64,000 nt of DNA from Coccinella septempunctata. Lineage: Eukaryota; Arthropoda; Insecta; Coleoptera; Coccinellidae. Under the pieces are notes generated by a model that worked only from the letters and a program-made list of their open reading frames with translations, ran no database searches and had not been told where the DNA came from. Location of the stretch: contig NC_058189.1 in the NCBI RefSeq assembly GCF_907165205.1, positions 52,788,270 to 52,852,269 of the forward strand, written 5' to 3'. Below are positions 23,853 through 35,800 of this stretch, piece by piece. The position numbers were made by a program, and so were the translations under genes. Every line of letters begins with the position of its first letter. The stretch's first letter is position 1.

Positions 23853-24869
23853 ACATGCTCCTGATGACCAGTGGTTGCTGGGGAAAATTGTAACAATATT
23901 TGGGATTTTTGGATGTTGTCGATGTGACGAAATTCTCTCCTTAAACATGAATGATGTAGAAGATATGGGAAAATACGTTATTGTGACATTGCGGCAAACA
24001 AAAAATTTAACAACAAGAAGATTCACCATAACCGATGATGGCTGCAGCTTCAAGCCCTGCATGTTATACAGAAAATATGTAAATCTTCGGCCTCCTGGGA
24101 CAGAAAGCCTAAGATTTTTTTTGACATACCGACATGGAATGTGCATTTCCCTTAATGCTGGCCAGCACACTATTGGTGGTGTCCCAAAGCAAATAGCGAA
24201 ATATTTAGGTTTAAAAGACCCAGAGTTATACACCGGCCACTCTTTTCGCAGAACTGGAGCCACTATGGTTGCGGATTCGGGTAGAGATATTTTAGCACTA
24301 AAGTGTGCAGGAGGGTGGAAGAGCACCGAAATTGCGATGATTCGGTCAACAAAAAATCGAAATGTCTAGCAAATTATTTGGTAGTAAGGAGAGTACAAAT
24401 GTTCTGCAGTCCTCGAGTTCAGCAGTTTCTGAGTCAACAGATGGTTCATCATCCTCAGTATCAACTCTTTCATCATCAAAAATCTGTGTTACTGGAAATA
24501 ACAATTGTACCATGATCTTCAACATATATGACGATAAAACAAAATTTTCTAATGTAAATAATACTACTAACTCGTGAAAATTTTGCAAGTTAACTGTCAG
24601 TTTTACAAGTTAGTGACTTGATAAAATAAACTTTCTTGATCTTGATTAATATTGTGTTTTTGGATACTGACGTTTACAAATAAGAAACAAATAAAAACAT
24701 TAACTGCACTGTACAGGTATAAATTTTCTTGCATTGATGACGCAATGAGATACAGTATGCCTCATAATGTAAAAGCAAAAAGTGACCTAAATCCACTATT
24801 GACTAAAGTATAGTTTGTATTATTTCTACTCATCATCTGGACAACAGAACTTCGATGAATAGATCAATC

Positions 24870-25260
24870 CTCTAGTATGTTGCAAGGTGAATGTTGCAAC
24901 CTCTTCGGCAGGGCTGCTTCGCCTTTTTGTTGCGAAACGTCTCGCAACGTTGCAAGCAGTGACTTTCTTCCCATTTCATTCTGAAGGGAACGAGAAGCTT
25001 GCAACAGCTTGAAACAAAATGTTGCATTCGATCATTTCTACTCTGTAATCTGTGATCATTTCGAACCTTCGGTAGAGCACCTACTAAATTTGATGCGAAA
25101 CACCTCGCAACATCTCGCAACGTCTCGCAACGTTTCGAACCCGTGTTGCAAGCGGTGCGTGCCGTCCCATTTGATTCTGAAGAAAATGCGGAGCTTGCAA
25201 CATCTTGCAACATTCCGCAACGTCTCGCAACAAAATGTTGCATCCGGTGCGTTTCCAGCC
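24870..25260. repeat. TTGCAAC / CTCGCAACG subterminal repeat array
   Basis: About twenty occurrences of TTGCAAC, TCGCAAC or their complements are packed in 390 bp next to the right end of the Harbinger element. A smaller set lies at the left end (18380-18480). Such motif clusters near transposon ends are usually transposase-binding sites. Open frames here are artefacts of the repeat. Confidence 0.65.
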
Positions 25261-25710
25261 TAATAGTATTAGGGAAAATTTTTATGTATATTTTTATATG
25301 GCCGAAGGGCCAGAAAGGTGCTTGCCTAAGGCGCTTGAAACATTTAGTCAGCCTCTGACCGCGTAATAGTTTATTTTTTCAGATTTCATTGTTCAATTTC
25401 AACATTTTTGAGATAAGGGATACAAACAATACCTACATCGATGTTCCAAGATTATGCCAGAGAATCACGATAAATTATACACCTAGTGAGCTGTTTCAAT
25501 AAAGCTCATCTAAACAGAACTTTTCCAACAACAGATTTTCTTGTAGCTAAAAATGAATTGGAGAAACAAATGGCCAAGTTAATCGAAAAAACTTGGCCAA
25601 AATTGATTAATAACGATTTGGAACAGAAAACAACATAAAATTTGGACAGTCATCGCCTTCATCCACTATTATATTGGTTGAAAACCCAAAATGTTTCTGG
25701 GTTTAGCTAT

Positions 25711-26368
25711 ACAGGGTACAGGGTGAGTCTTTGACTCAACTGTAGATCCTCGAGGTCAAAAGAAACACTTTTTTTTATACCATTTTTTCCGATTCGGCCC
25801 TGATAAAGAGACATAACCATTTTAGGTTTTCATAATGAGGTATGCCCCGCATAAAGAAACAAAATTCCCTTCAAAATAACAACTAAATCTATGACACTAC
25901 ACATCTGTGAATCTTAATTTGAGTTGCATTCAGCCAAAGTACCCAAATTTACGAAAATCACAGATATTTTTTATTTTTGAACATCAAATTCTCGAAAACA
26001 GTGCATTATAAGAGAAAATATGAAGAATACCTACTATTATTTTACAAAACGTTCGAATATTCATTAGATGGCGCCCAACTTAGTTCCAAGAGTTGAGTTC
26101 TTTGAATTTTTGGCATTTTTATAGTACGTAATGGTCATAATGTGAAAACTGACTGTAAGACGTGGATAATATCTTGTGTTCGAAAAAGATTAATCGAATA
26201 AATGAAAAACTATATTCCGATATACATTTCATTCGATAAATCCTATTGTGAGCCTGTATCTTTTAAACCGACCCGATTCGGAAAAAATGATAATAAAAAA
26301 ATTGACTCTTTTGACTTCAAGAATCTACTGTTGAAATATTTATACTAGTTAAAAACTCACCCTGTATA
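25711..26368. repeat. GTGAGTCTTTGACT repeat, near full length
   Basis: Begins ACAGGGTACAGGGTGAGTC and ends AACTCACCCTGTATA, with all family landmarks between (GATTCGGCCCTGATAAAG, GTGCATTATAAG, CTATATTCCGATATAC, CTACTGTTGAAATATT). Non-coding. It lies in the intergenic region 3' of gene 2. Confidence 0.7.
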
Positions 26369-26821
26369 GCTCCGATAACGCGTGGTTAAAAAAAACTGAA
26401 ACATTCAAATAAAAACCTAAATTCTATTTTGTTCTGTAAGAGAAAAAAATATATGTTGATTTTATCACGTACAGAAAATTATATGTGTAATTTAGTAATT
26501 ATCTCTGTGACTTGTTTATGTTTATTTCAATGAGAACGAATAAACATATATATCTATCTATCTATTCTAGGTTTTGTTTCGTGATGTTTCCATTTCTATC
26601 ATTGAGTTAATCAACCCCGCAGAGAGAAAGGGCTTGATACCAAATTTCTGATAGAACTGTGAGAGTTCATCTGTGAAATTAATGAGCTTATTCTTCCGAG
26701 TGCATCAGGTGACTGTGGGACTCAGGGATATGCAACATTAAATCTTAGAATTTTATTTTAAACTTGAGAAAAAACAATTGTCGAGTATAAAGTATATATT
26801 GTTATATTCCTAAAAAAAATT
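26369..26821. other. 3' flank of alpha-glucosidase gene 2
   Basis: No gene. Contains a short TCTA microsatellite (about 26550-26575) and the gene 2 polyadenylation signal. Confidence 0.5.
26752..26757 (-). terminator. Polyadenylation signal of gene 2
   Basis: TTTATT on the plus strand, which is AATAAA in the transcript, 65 nt past the gene 2 stop codon. Confidence 0.5.
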
Positions 26822-29800
26822 CTATGACCATTTTATGGATGTGGACTGCGTGAGGTCTATGTTCAGATTCTGGAGAAGGAGACTCTGCAAAAAAAAAACA
26901 CCAGAAGTTCATAATTCATTTCGGAAAATTGATATCTCCAAACTCACTTGACTCTGTTTCTTGTAGACGTAATCCAAGTTCCCGCTACTAAGGTTACTCT
27001 CATTGAAATTTCGAATACCCAAAATCTCGACTGAGAATATTTTTGGAGGGTGTTCTGCACGATTGTTTATGACGTTTATTTCTATATCTCCATCCTCCAC
27101 CAAGAAGGAAATCTGTGTGTAATTTCTCCCCACATCTGAAAATGAAATAAAATAAAATACTTTGTTTTCTAAGAAAGAAAAAACATGCTGCAAATTTCTG
27201 CAGATGAAAGAATCCCAAATGTCTTTCACCTGTTAACAAAAAGGACTGTTTCAAAATTCATTATTCTCATTTAGTCCAAACTTTTCTTTTTTAGTTTATT
27301 GAACTAAGTTTAATTATTCAGTTCTAGTTACTTATTTTTCTTGAGTAGTGTCTAGAATCTGTGGAAATATGACTACTAAAACGGTACCCATGTCCAAATT
27401 ATAAGAACTTTTATAACAAAGTAATCACGAGTACCTACTTATCCGTGTAGTGTACTCTGCCCATTTAAAAGTATTATTCAACATGAAAAAAAATTTTTTT
27501 TTATTTACAGAAAAAAAAGACAATTCTAAGCATTTGAGATGCTTCGACTTCAAGGTCATTTGCATCTCCTACTACGTACTAAAAAATTGACTGGTTAAAA
27601 AAAAAAAAATTCAAATATCATTTACAACGTTAATTGCATTCAAATAATGAAACAATCGCCTTGCGCTAATAGGATCTACGTTCAGAATATCGTTTAGGTT
27701 GTCCCCCATTGCTGCAGCTCTTCTCTCTTCTTCGAATCTGGGGCAATCTATTAGGATTTGTTTCACGGTAAGGTTGTGGTTGCAAGTGGTACATATTGGT
27801 GGTTCAGTGTTTTCTAAGTGGTATTTGTGTGTTATGGCTGTGTGACCTATTCGTAGTCTCCTCAAACTGATTTGCTCCTTACGATTGAGTGGTGTTACCG
27901 GAGCTTTTTTTACTGTTTTTTCACATTCATGTAGTTTTGAATTTGTTTGTGACCAGCGGGTTTGCCATAGTTCGTATGCTCTGGATTTGTAATATGTTTT
28001 TACATCTTCCGAGGATTGATAATTCTCCAATGGTGTGGATTCTTCAGATGCCGTTTTTGCTAAGATGTCAGCTCTCTCGTTTCCTGGCACTCCTATATGA
28101 GATGGGATCCACAAAAATGCCACTGAAACGTTTTTCTCATGTAACCGATGTACTATGCTTAATATTTGGATCACAAGTGAAGAGTTACTGTTGCATGTCT
28201 TCAATGATTTGAGAGCTGCCAAGGAGTCGGAACAAATTAATATGCGTCGATTGTCTGTGCTTGTTGTCTCTAACTGTTCCAAGGCTTTCCAGACTGCGAA
28301 TAATTCTGCAGTGTTTATTGTGCATATTGATGGTAGTTTATATTTCAGTTCCATATTTTCTGAATACACCGCGCTTCCAACGTTGTGATGGCAGTCTGAT
28401 CCATCTGTGTATATGACCAAAGAGCTATAACTAGAAATTTTTTCCATTGTTCTGTTTCATTTCCTGTTTTGTTGAATTATATTCTCTGTGTGTCGTTAGT
28501 GATAAGTCTATTATTGGTCTTTTCAATTTCCATGGAGGAACTTTCAGGGGTGAAAAATTTTTTCTTTCGACTAAATTATCTATTGATATAAGAGCTCTTG
28601 ATGGGAGTTCTTGAATGATTGATGTTGTTTAATGTGAATTAAATTGGTTCAACAGGTCAGCATCACACACACAGTGCCTACTTTTTTTTACGTCTAGTTT
28701 CTTATAAGCTCTACATCCTTCAACTGAACAATTACCTACATTCCCAGCGAATTTCGAACTCTAAAGTCCTTGTCTTCCGAAATAAAATTATGAAATATAC
28801 AACAATGAATCTTCAACTTACACGCATTAAAATTAAATTGTATTATGGTTAATCATTAACTTCCTTACCTACAGAAATACCATCATCCCAGTACAATAAT
28901 CCCTCGGCTCTTCCGTTTTGATCTAAGGCTGCCACTATCTTCAAATCGGCTTTTCTGACCTCTTCAGTGGTTGCTCGGTAAAATTGAGTGGGTAAAACTT
29001 GACCGCCGCGTATGAAAAGTGGTATCGTTTCATTGTCAGCATAGATATCCATGAATTCCCCACTGCTGTTCAATGGTTGCCTTGTATAATAATCGTACCA
29101 AATTCCTTTCGGCAGGTAGGCATTTACTGAAATCGCATTTTCCTGAAACATGAAGAGCATAATCCGATGAAGTATGTATAAGAATAACGTCATTGTAAAT
29201 TGTGAGAAGGATAAGTAAATGAGAACACTATTTATCCCTTACGACTTAATACAATATTGTATTGTTGCTTATGAAAATTCCTGTTAACAGAGGTCTACGA
29301 GGATGTATTGATATCTAGTTAGCAAGGACCAGTTCCTTGCATAAAAAATATATTGCGTTACCATAGCAACGAACAATAATTCATTAGAAGTGTCAGTGTG
29401 AAGTTTGAGGTAAAAAAAGTACACCAGTGTTACACAATGAATTAAAAGAAAGAAGATGTCCACCGAAATTGTGAAAAATTGGAGTATCGAGCCATCATCA
29501 AGTACCTGTATTTAAAAGGGTTAAGAGGTAAGCAGATTTACAAAGATATGCTTAATACCCTTGGTGATCAATGACCTTCGTATGCGACCGTGAAAAATTG
29601 GACTGCAAGCTTCAAAAGAGGTAAATTTTCCATTGAAGATGATGATCGATCGGGAAGGCCAGTTCCTGTGACAGTCCCCGAAAATATCGATGCAGTTCAT
29701 GACGTGATTTCATCAGACCGTCGGAGTGAGCTAGAACGGATATCTGAAGCACTGAATATTTCAGGCGAAGGCGTTCATCATATAGTTCACGTAAAGGACA

Positions 29801-32800
29801 TGAGAAAAATTGCTGCAAAACGGATCCCCAAATGTGTGAATGTTGACCAAAAGCGTGCAAGGGTAGAAGCATCGCGTTCGATCTGTGCTCGATTTGAAAA
29901 CGATGTAGACATCTTAAACCGAATTGTTACTATGGATAAGACTTGGGTACATTTCTACGATCCAGAAACAATGCAGCAACCGATGGAATGGCGACACTCT
30001 GATTCTCCGAGAGCTAAGAAGTTTCGTGTCCAAAAATCTGCTGGAAATGTTCTTGCTTCAGTTTTTTGGGATTGTCATGAAGTAATCATGATTGATTTTT
30101 TATAAGGGTAGGACAATAACCGGAGATTACTATTCGATATTACTGACCACTCTACGGGAAAAAATTAAAGAGAAAAGACGAGGAAAGCTATCCAAAGGTG
30201 TTTTGTTTTTGCAGGACAACGCTCCTGCACACAAATCTCATGTTGTCATGCAAAAAATTCGTGATTTAGGGTTTGAATTACTAGAACACCCCCCTTATTC
30301 ACCAGATTTGGCTTCATACGACTATCATCTCATTCCTCAACTGAAAAAAAGTTTAAAAGGTCGTGAATTTTCTTCCAACGACGAGGTAATAAAAGCTGTG
30401 CAAGTCTGGTTTGCAGAGCAAAAAGAAACATTTTTTTTTTGAACAGTCTAGAGACGTTGCAGGTTTGCTGTAATAAATGTATTCAATTAAGAGGAGAATA
30501 TTTTCAGTAATAAAATATTTTGACATTGAAATTTTGTTTGGTTCTATAGTAGGCTAAGAATTATTCAATATATCCCCGTGCAAGAGGATCTCGGAACTGC
30601 TCTGAACATCAATCTGAATAAATTCCCTTTTGAATAAAGAAGAATATGTTCGCCCCAGGACAGGTTTTCACCAAAATGGTATCGTAAAAGCAGCCTATAG
30701 TGCACTAAGCTATAGTACCTAGATATTCTATAGGCAGTATTTCAAAATTCTGTAAATAAACAGTTTTTCGAATGATTTCGAAAGAACACGATAAACCTGT
30801 ATTAGTTATTTCAAGTTTTCGAAAAACTGACCAAAACGCCTGGGGTTATCGATAAGTTGATAATACGGGCCAATGACCCACTGAAATAAAATTAGAACAC
30901 TTTTTATTCCAAAGCGAACCTTTAATTTTCCTTTATTCAAGAAGGGAAATATAGACAATCTTGTTAACTATCGTCCAATAAGCTTGCTGACCCTATTGTC
31001 CAAAATATTCGAGAAAACATTGGGGACTGGTATACCACAGGGTGGTATCGCTGGACCCCTTGTCTTCCTATTGTACAGGGTGTCCCCGGGTCCTAAATTC
31101 GATGTCCAGTGAGGGAATCTCGGAAACTAGAAGAACTAGCGCAAAACCGATGATACGCATAGATTAACTTCAATTAATCTATAGATGACACGTTTTCGAG
31201 CTCTTTTTCATAGAAAAAAGAATGGTGAAAACTGTAGCCTTCTACTATCCTTCGTTTTTGTGTTATTATCAAAAATTGAGATTTTGACGATTTCGAAAAG
31301 TTCTCATAACTTTTTGGTCTATGAAGTTACAGATCTGAACCTTGAACCTTCTTAGGCACTTTTATATGTTTTATACTTCTTTTCAAAAAAATTCACTCAC
31401 TTCTAAAATGGGTACTATAAGTAATCCAGATCCCCATAAGAATGCAGTGTCGATGTCGTAAGTATTCCGGTCTTCCGGGAACCTGCAAAAAATTGTTTTT
31501 CAATCAATGTAATGATTTTATTCAATAAGTATAATCCTATGAACAATCTGGACAAACTGGTTATATCGGTTGGATTAAGTTTACTCACTCAACCAAAAGG
31601 GGTCGAGCCACTGTGGTGCCATTCTTGTGAGCTTCCCAAAACAAAGTATACAGGTAGGGAAGAAGGGTGTATCGAATTTCCAGGGCTTTTCTTGAAGATC
31701 TGATGACTCTGTCACCCATTGACGCTGGATCTTGTTCCTTCAAACATAAAGAGCACTTTGTATCAACAACTACATAGACTCAAAATCATTTTCGTATGAG
31801 ACACTGTATTGATATTTGTGATATTGTTCGTTGATATTTTTAAGTCGAGTAAGACTGCGGACACCTATGCCGAGTTTCATTGGTTGTGAGTTTGTCAAGT
31901 TCTCACAAAAATGTAAATTCACATTTCCATTTTCATCCCCAACAGACCAACATTCTAAACGAAACCATATGCAATCATCACGGGTCTCGTATTAGGATCT
32001 TTTTATCGATGATTTATATAATTTTTAACGTGGACATTTTGAAAGTTTTATTGTAGGTATAGAGTTATTCGGGGTAACTGAGCGCAGAGGGTAAGTGTGT
32101 GCAGTGCGTATATCTCGAGTATCTCGACTCTGCAATGTATGAAAAAGGGGTTCATTTGGGTGAAGCAAGGGCGCAGAATCGTCAAATTAGTTTTTCATAG
32201 GAGTGCGCCGTGCGACGTTTCGTTAACTTTTTATTTGCAATCAATCAAATCCACTAGTTTTCTTGTTAATTTTTAGCATCTCTGCAAATTCTGCCAGGTC
32301 CAAGTTCCGAGTCCGACAGTGTTAAACAACATTTTATTCGATCATGCGCATATTAATCTAATTATATAATAAAAAATTTTAGGTTCTCTTAGCTGCTCAA
32401 CTCTATAAGAACGTCAATTCAAATTTTGGCTTACTGGGGAAAGTGTGCGCGGGTAAGTGTGTGCAAATATTCATTATATGGGCATCAGTTCAGTGAGGAA
32501 TAAATTATGACATTGTTGATTTTCTTGGTAAAGACTCGATCAATATTGTCCTATTTGTACAGAAAAATATAAAGAGCCACCCACAGGGAATGTATCAAGT
32601 GTTGTGTTCACCAGGAATGGTGGCACAAACAATAATGCAGTACTTGAAAAAAAGCGCTTCTGTATTGACAATAAACAGCATTTCTCTAATATTTTTACAT
32701 TTTGATGACATTAATTTGTAATTTGTTTTGATTGTGTGGTCCACTAAGCACTGCGTTCACTTACCCCGTGAGGGTGCGCACACTTACCTGCAATACGGGG

Positions 32801-35800
32801 CATGTGAACGCACTTCGACTTTCACTATTAAATTTTTTATTGCGGGAAAAAAACGTTCATGTTTGTTTGCTTTTTGATGTTTTTTTATAGATTGGAAAAT
32901 TCTCTATCTTATGAATATGTTTTAATTTTCCTAGTTTCAACATTTGAAACAGGGTATATGGCTTGAAAGGCAAAAGTGCGCACAGTTACCCCGAATGACT
33001 CTAGGTTTTTTCGAGAAACGCTTTATTTTGAGCAGTGAAAATATAGGACCAATTTATCTGAATGCTAATTCTTCAGAATGATCTAGCTGATAAGCATGCT
33101 TCTGATTACCTTCATCCCTACTGAATTGTGGTTTCTTGAGAATGGGTAAAATGCTCCTAATTGCATCCATCTGTTACACAAAGGTTCGGTTGCAGATCCA
33201 AAGAAGCCACATATATCAGCTCCCATCAATGGTATTCCGAACAAACTGAAGTCCAACAATTCTAAAGGAAGTAAGGGTCAATAAGGTGGAAATTATACTA
33301 GGTGACATTGAAAGAATAACATCCAGAACGAATGATTTCGCAACTCGATTTTATTAGCAACATAATGACTGTATTTGAAGCGTAATTCAATAACAAATAG
33401 AAAAGTGAATGTTTTGTAATTGATTGATTTTTGTGGGAAAAGAAGTAATATCTATTTACTTTGTAACTTTGTAGGGAAACCGTTTATGAAAGCTGAATCG
33501 TACAAATATTTTTGAGAATTGATCCGCCTTTATTTTAGCCGCTATAATTTTCACAATATGTCCCTGTTTGATTTATATTTCTTGATGCTCCTAATATCAC
33601 ACAAAGAAATTCAGATTTTTCGAAAAATATGCAGTACTAAGTGGTACTAAGACCGGTTGTGCTGGACTGGCATGAGTTATAAGTTATAAACCGGAAGGTA
33701 TCCTCCATATACAGGGCGAGTCTTTGACTCGTACAAATATTTTAACAATAAATTCTTGAGGTCAAAAGAAACACTTTTTCCCGATAGCATTTTTTCCGAA
33801 TCGGTCCTGATACAAAAATATAGCCATTTTAAGTTTTCATAATGAGCTGTGCCACCCCTAGAAAACAAAATTACCTTCAGAATAACTAGCTAATGACCAT
33901 ATATAAGCACCGTTTCATTAAACGAGATTAATTCCTTAAACATCATTTTTTCCATAACGATTCTATGCCTAAACGTCGTTTAGAGCCATAGACATAGAGA
34001 CATGGACTGAGCAATGTCTTTTTTTATAGAAAGAGAGAAATTATCGTCAGGTATTTACCTGCCTCTTTTTTGTTCACATAGAGGTGAGTGTGGACCAATC
34101 AAAATTCTAGAAAAAAACAACTGCATGCCCGACGTGCGTTTCTCTCTGTCACTTTTTTTGACCGTATTTCATGAATAGATATAAAGGGAAGGCACAGTCC
34201 ATGTCTATATGTCTATGTTTAGAGCTTAAACTTCGTTTAATCCTTAGAACATAGATACATGGAATGGAAAATAAACATTCCAAAGACTGGAGTGAGATGG
34301 TTGCTTAGTGTCGCCAATCACAATTGAGACATTTGTTTCGGAGATCAGTGTCACATCAATTTTCACTACGAATAGATAAGAAGTATATAAATTTTTCAAT
34401 ATAACGCCACTGTCTTAGTGTCGCGCTAGGCTAGACAGAGAAACATCGAATGTGTGTACTACAAAACATTCATTTGTAGCACTGAATGACCATTCCATGT
34501 ATCTATGTTCTAAGGTTTAATCAAACGGTGCACCGTTTGCACAAGGCCATAAATCTGTGACACTATACATCTGTGGATCTTTTAAACAGAGTTGTATTCA
34601 GCCGAAGTAGCCAATTTTTCAAATTTCACAGATACTTTTTAATAAACATCAAAATACTCGAAAACGGCGCATTACACGAGAAAATATGAAAACAATTGTA
34701 TTTTACAAAACGTTCAACTGTTAAAAGGGGGTAAAAGGGGTAATTACCCCCCGGAGAGCCCATAACGAATCCGATTTTTCAAACTTTTCATATGAGAAAA
34801 CTAAGAAAAAACAATATTATAATGAAATGTAAAGGAGATATTCCTTGTCAATTTTAAGAAAGAAATTTGGGACTGCAAATGCTACCTAGAGGTACCTACA
34901 GCAGGGTGATATTTGAAGTCTTAATTTGAAATTTCAATCGTTCTTTCAATTATTACACCCCCCCTCCCAGGAAATCAGTTTAGGACCGCCCTGGATTGCC
35001 CATTAGAATTTGGTTACTTTCTTAATAACGGTTTTCAAAAACCACCATAAGATCGAAGTTTCACTGAAGATGATGCACATCGCAGTTGCTAGCGAAACTA
35101 GCGAAGGTGAAGTATCTGGATGAGCATAAAAAAAGCCCGGAAATTTCACATGCACAACCGTCTGTCATCCAGCCGTGAAAGCCTTGCTCAACATTATATG
35201 AATTTATGAATAAACTCACGTGGAATACTGTAACTTAAATCCTCCCAGTTTGAACCTATATCTCCACTCCAATGTCCACCGTATTGCCCACTACCAGGAA
35301 ACGTTGACCTTGTTATCACCAAAGATCTCTCCCCCAAAATTTCAGAGACAACACTGTAAAATTTGAAGAATCATTTTTTTTTCAATAACTAGATAGGTAC
35401 TAACGAAGGAAATTCAATGTTTTTAGAGAAAATTAATATATTAATATAATAATACGAATATGCAGAAAAGCGTTCCATATCATTATTGAACTTTTTGTGC
35501 TGATAATGTATTATACGATCTTTAAGAAACAACACATAAAAAGCACCGAGAAAAAAGAGAGCTCCTTTTAGCTGAAACTTCAAGATTCTTGTTTTGGTCT
35601 GGACGCGAGGTAACACTGAAACAAAACGCTTTTTTGCCACTATGTACGAGGATGTATTGATATCTAGTTAGCCTAGACCAGTTCCATGCGAAAAAAAATA
35701 TTGCGTTACCAAAGCAACGAACTCATCAGAAGTGCCAGTGTGAAGTTTGAGGTCAAAAAAGTGAACCAGAGTTACGCAATAAATTAAAAGAAAGAAGATG

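Larger units (their letters stand above)
19109..24369 (+). pseudogene. Crypton-type tyrosine recombinase gene, spliced, split by Copia
   Basis: The family catalyses DNA cutting and joining through an R-H-x-R-Y active site. Exon 1 is 19109-19371 (starts MNVPKEIIQAASS). A short intron 19372-19427 (GT-AG) follows, then exon 2 starts at 19428, is broken at 19531/23858 by the Copia insertion, and resumes with APDDQWLL to the stop at 24367-24369. Removing Copia plus one ACATG restores the frame exactly. The catalytic half has GCCRCDEIL (first Arg) and TGHSFRRTGATM (H-x-x-R), then CAGGWKSTEIA. The usual tyrosine that follows within about ten residues is absent: a small deletion and frame changes lie at about 24330-24365, and the likely native C-terminus (from 24362, a Ser-rich tail) is in another frame. 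So it is inactive twice over. Confidence 0.75.
18359..25260. mobile_element. PIF/Harbinger-type DNA transposon carrying nested insertions
   Basis: The two ends are inverted repeats of about 45 bp with one mismatch: left GGCCGGAAACGCACCGGATG, right end CATCCGGTGCGTTTCCAGCC, continuing inward through CAACATTTTGTTGCGAGAC. TAA flanks both ends (18356-18358 and 25261-25263), the 3-bp TWA-type duplication known for PIF/Harbinger. A transposase remnant at about 18573-18790 supports the family. Most of the interior is later insertions: a tyrosine-recombinase gene and, inside that, a Copia element. The element itself is inactive by its own coding content. Confidence 0.8.
33893..34549. mobile_element. 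MITE with TA target duplication, host to two further MITEs
   Basis: TA at 33891-33892 and 34550-34551 flanks imperfect inverted ends (TGACCATATATAAGCACCG left; CGGTGCACCG then AAGGCCA right). GCACCGTTTCATTAAAC on the left pairs with GTTTAATCAAACGGTGC on the right. Without its two inner insertions it is only about 150 bp. The TA duplication fits a Tc1/mariner-type MITE. Confidence 0.7.
33709..34740. mobile_element. GTGAGTCTTTGACT repeat copy carrying nested MITEs
   Basis: In intron 9 of gene 2. The left half starts TACAGGGCGAGTCTTTGAC and runs to AGAATAACTAGC at 33890. The right half resumes at 34550 with AAATCTGTGACACTATAC and GAAAACGGCGCATTACAC. The split matches the continuous copies at 15442 and 25711, so 33893-34549 is an insertion. 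Confidence 0.75.

Noticed and set aside
24872..25243. 123-codon minus-strand frame rich in Cys and Arg
   Set aside because: Produced by the TTGCAAC / CTCGCAAC repeat array; not a protein.
29590..30442. Domesticated mariner transposase or SET fusion
   Set aside because: Frame is broken more than once, flanked by its own TIRs, and no adjoining host exon joins it.
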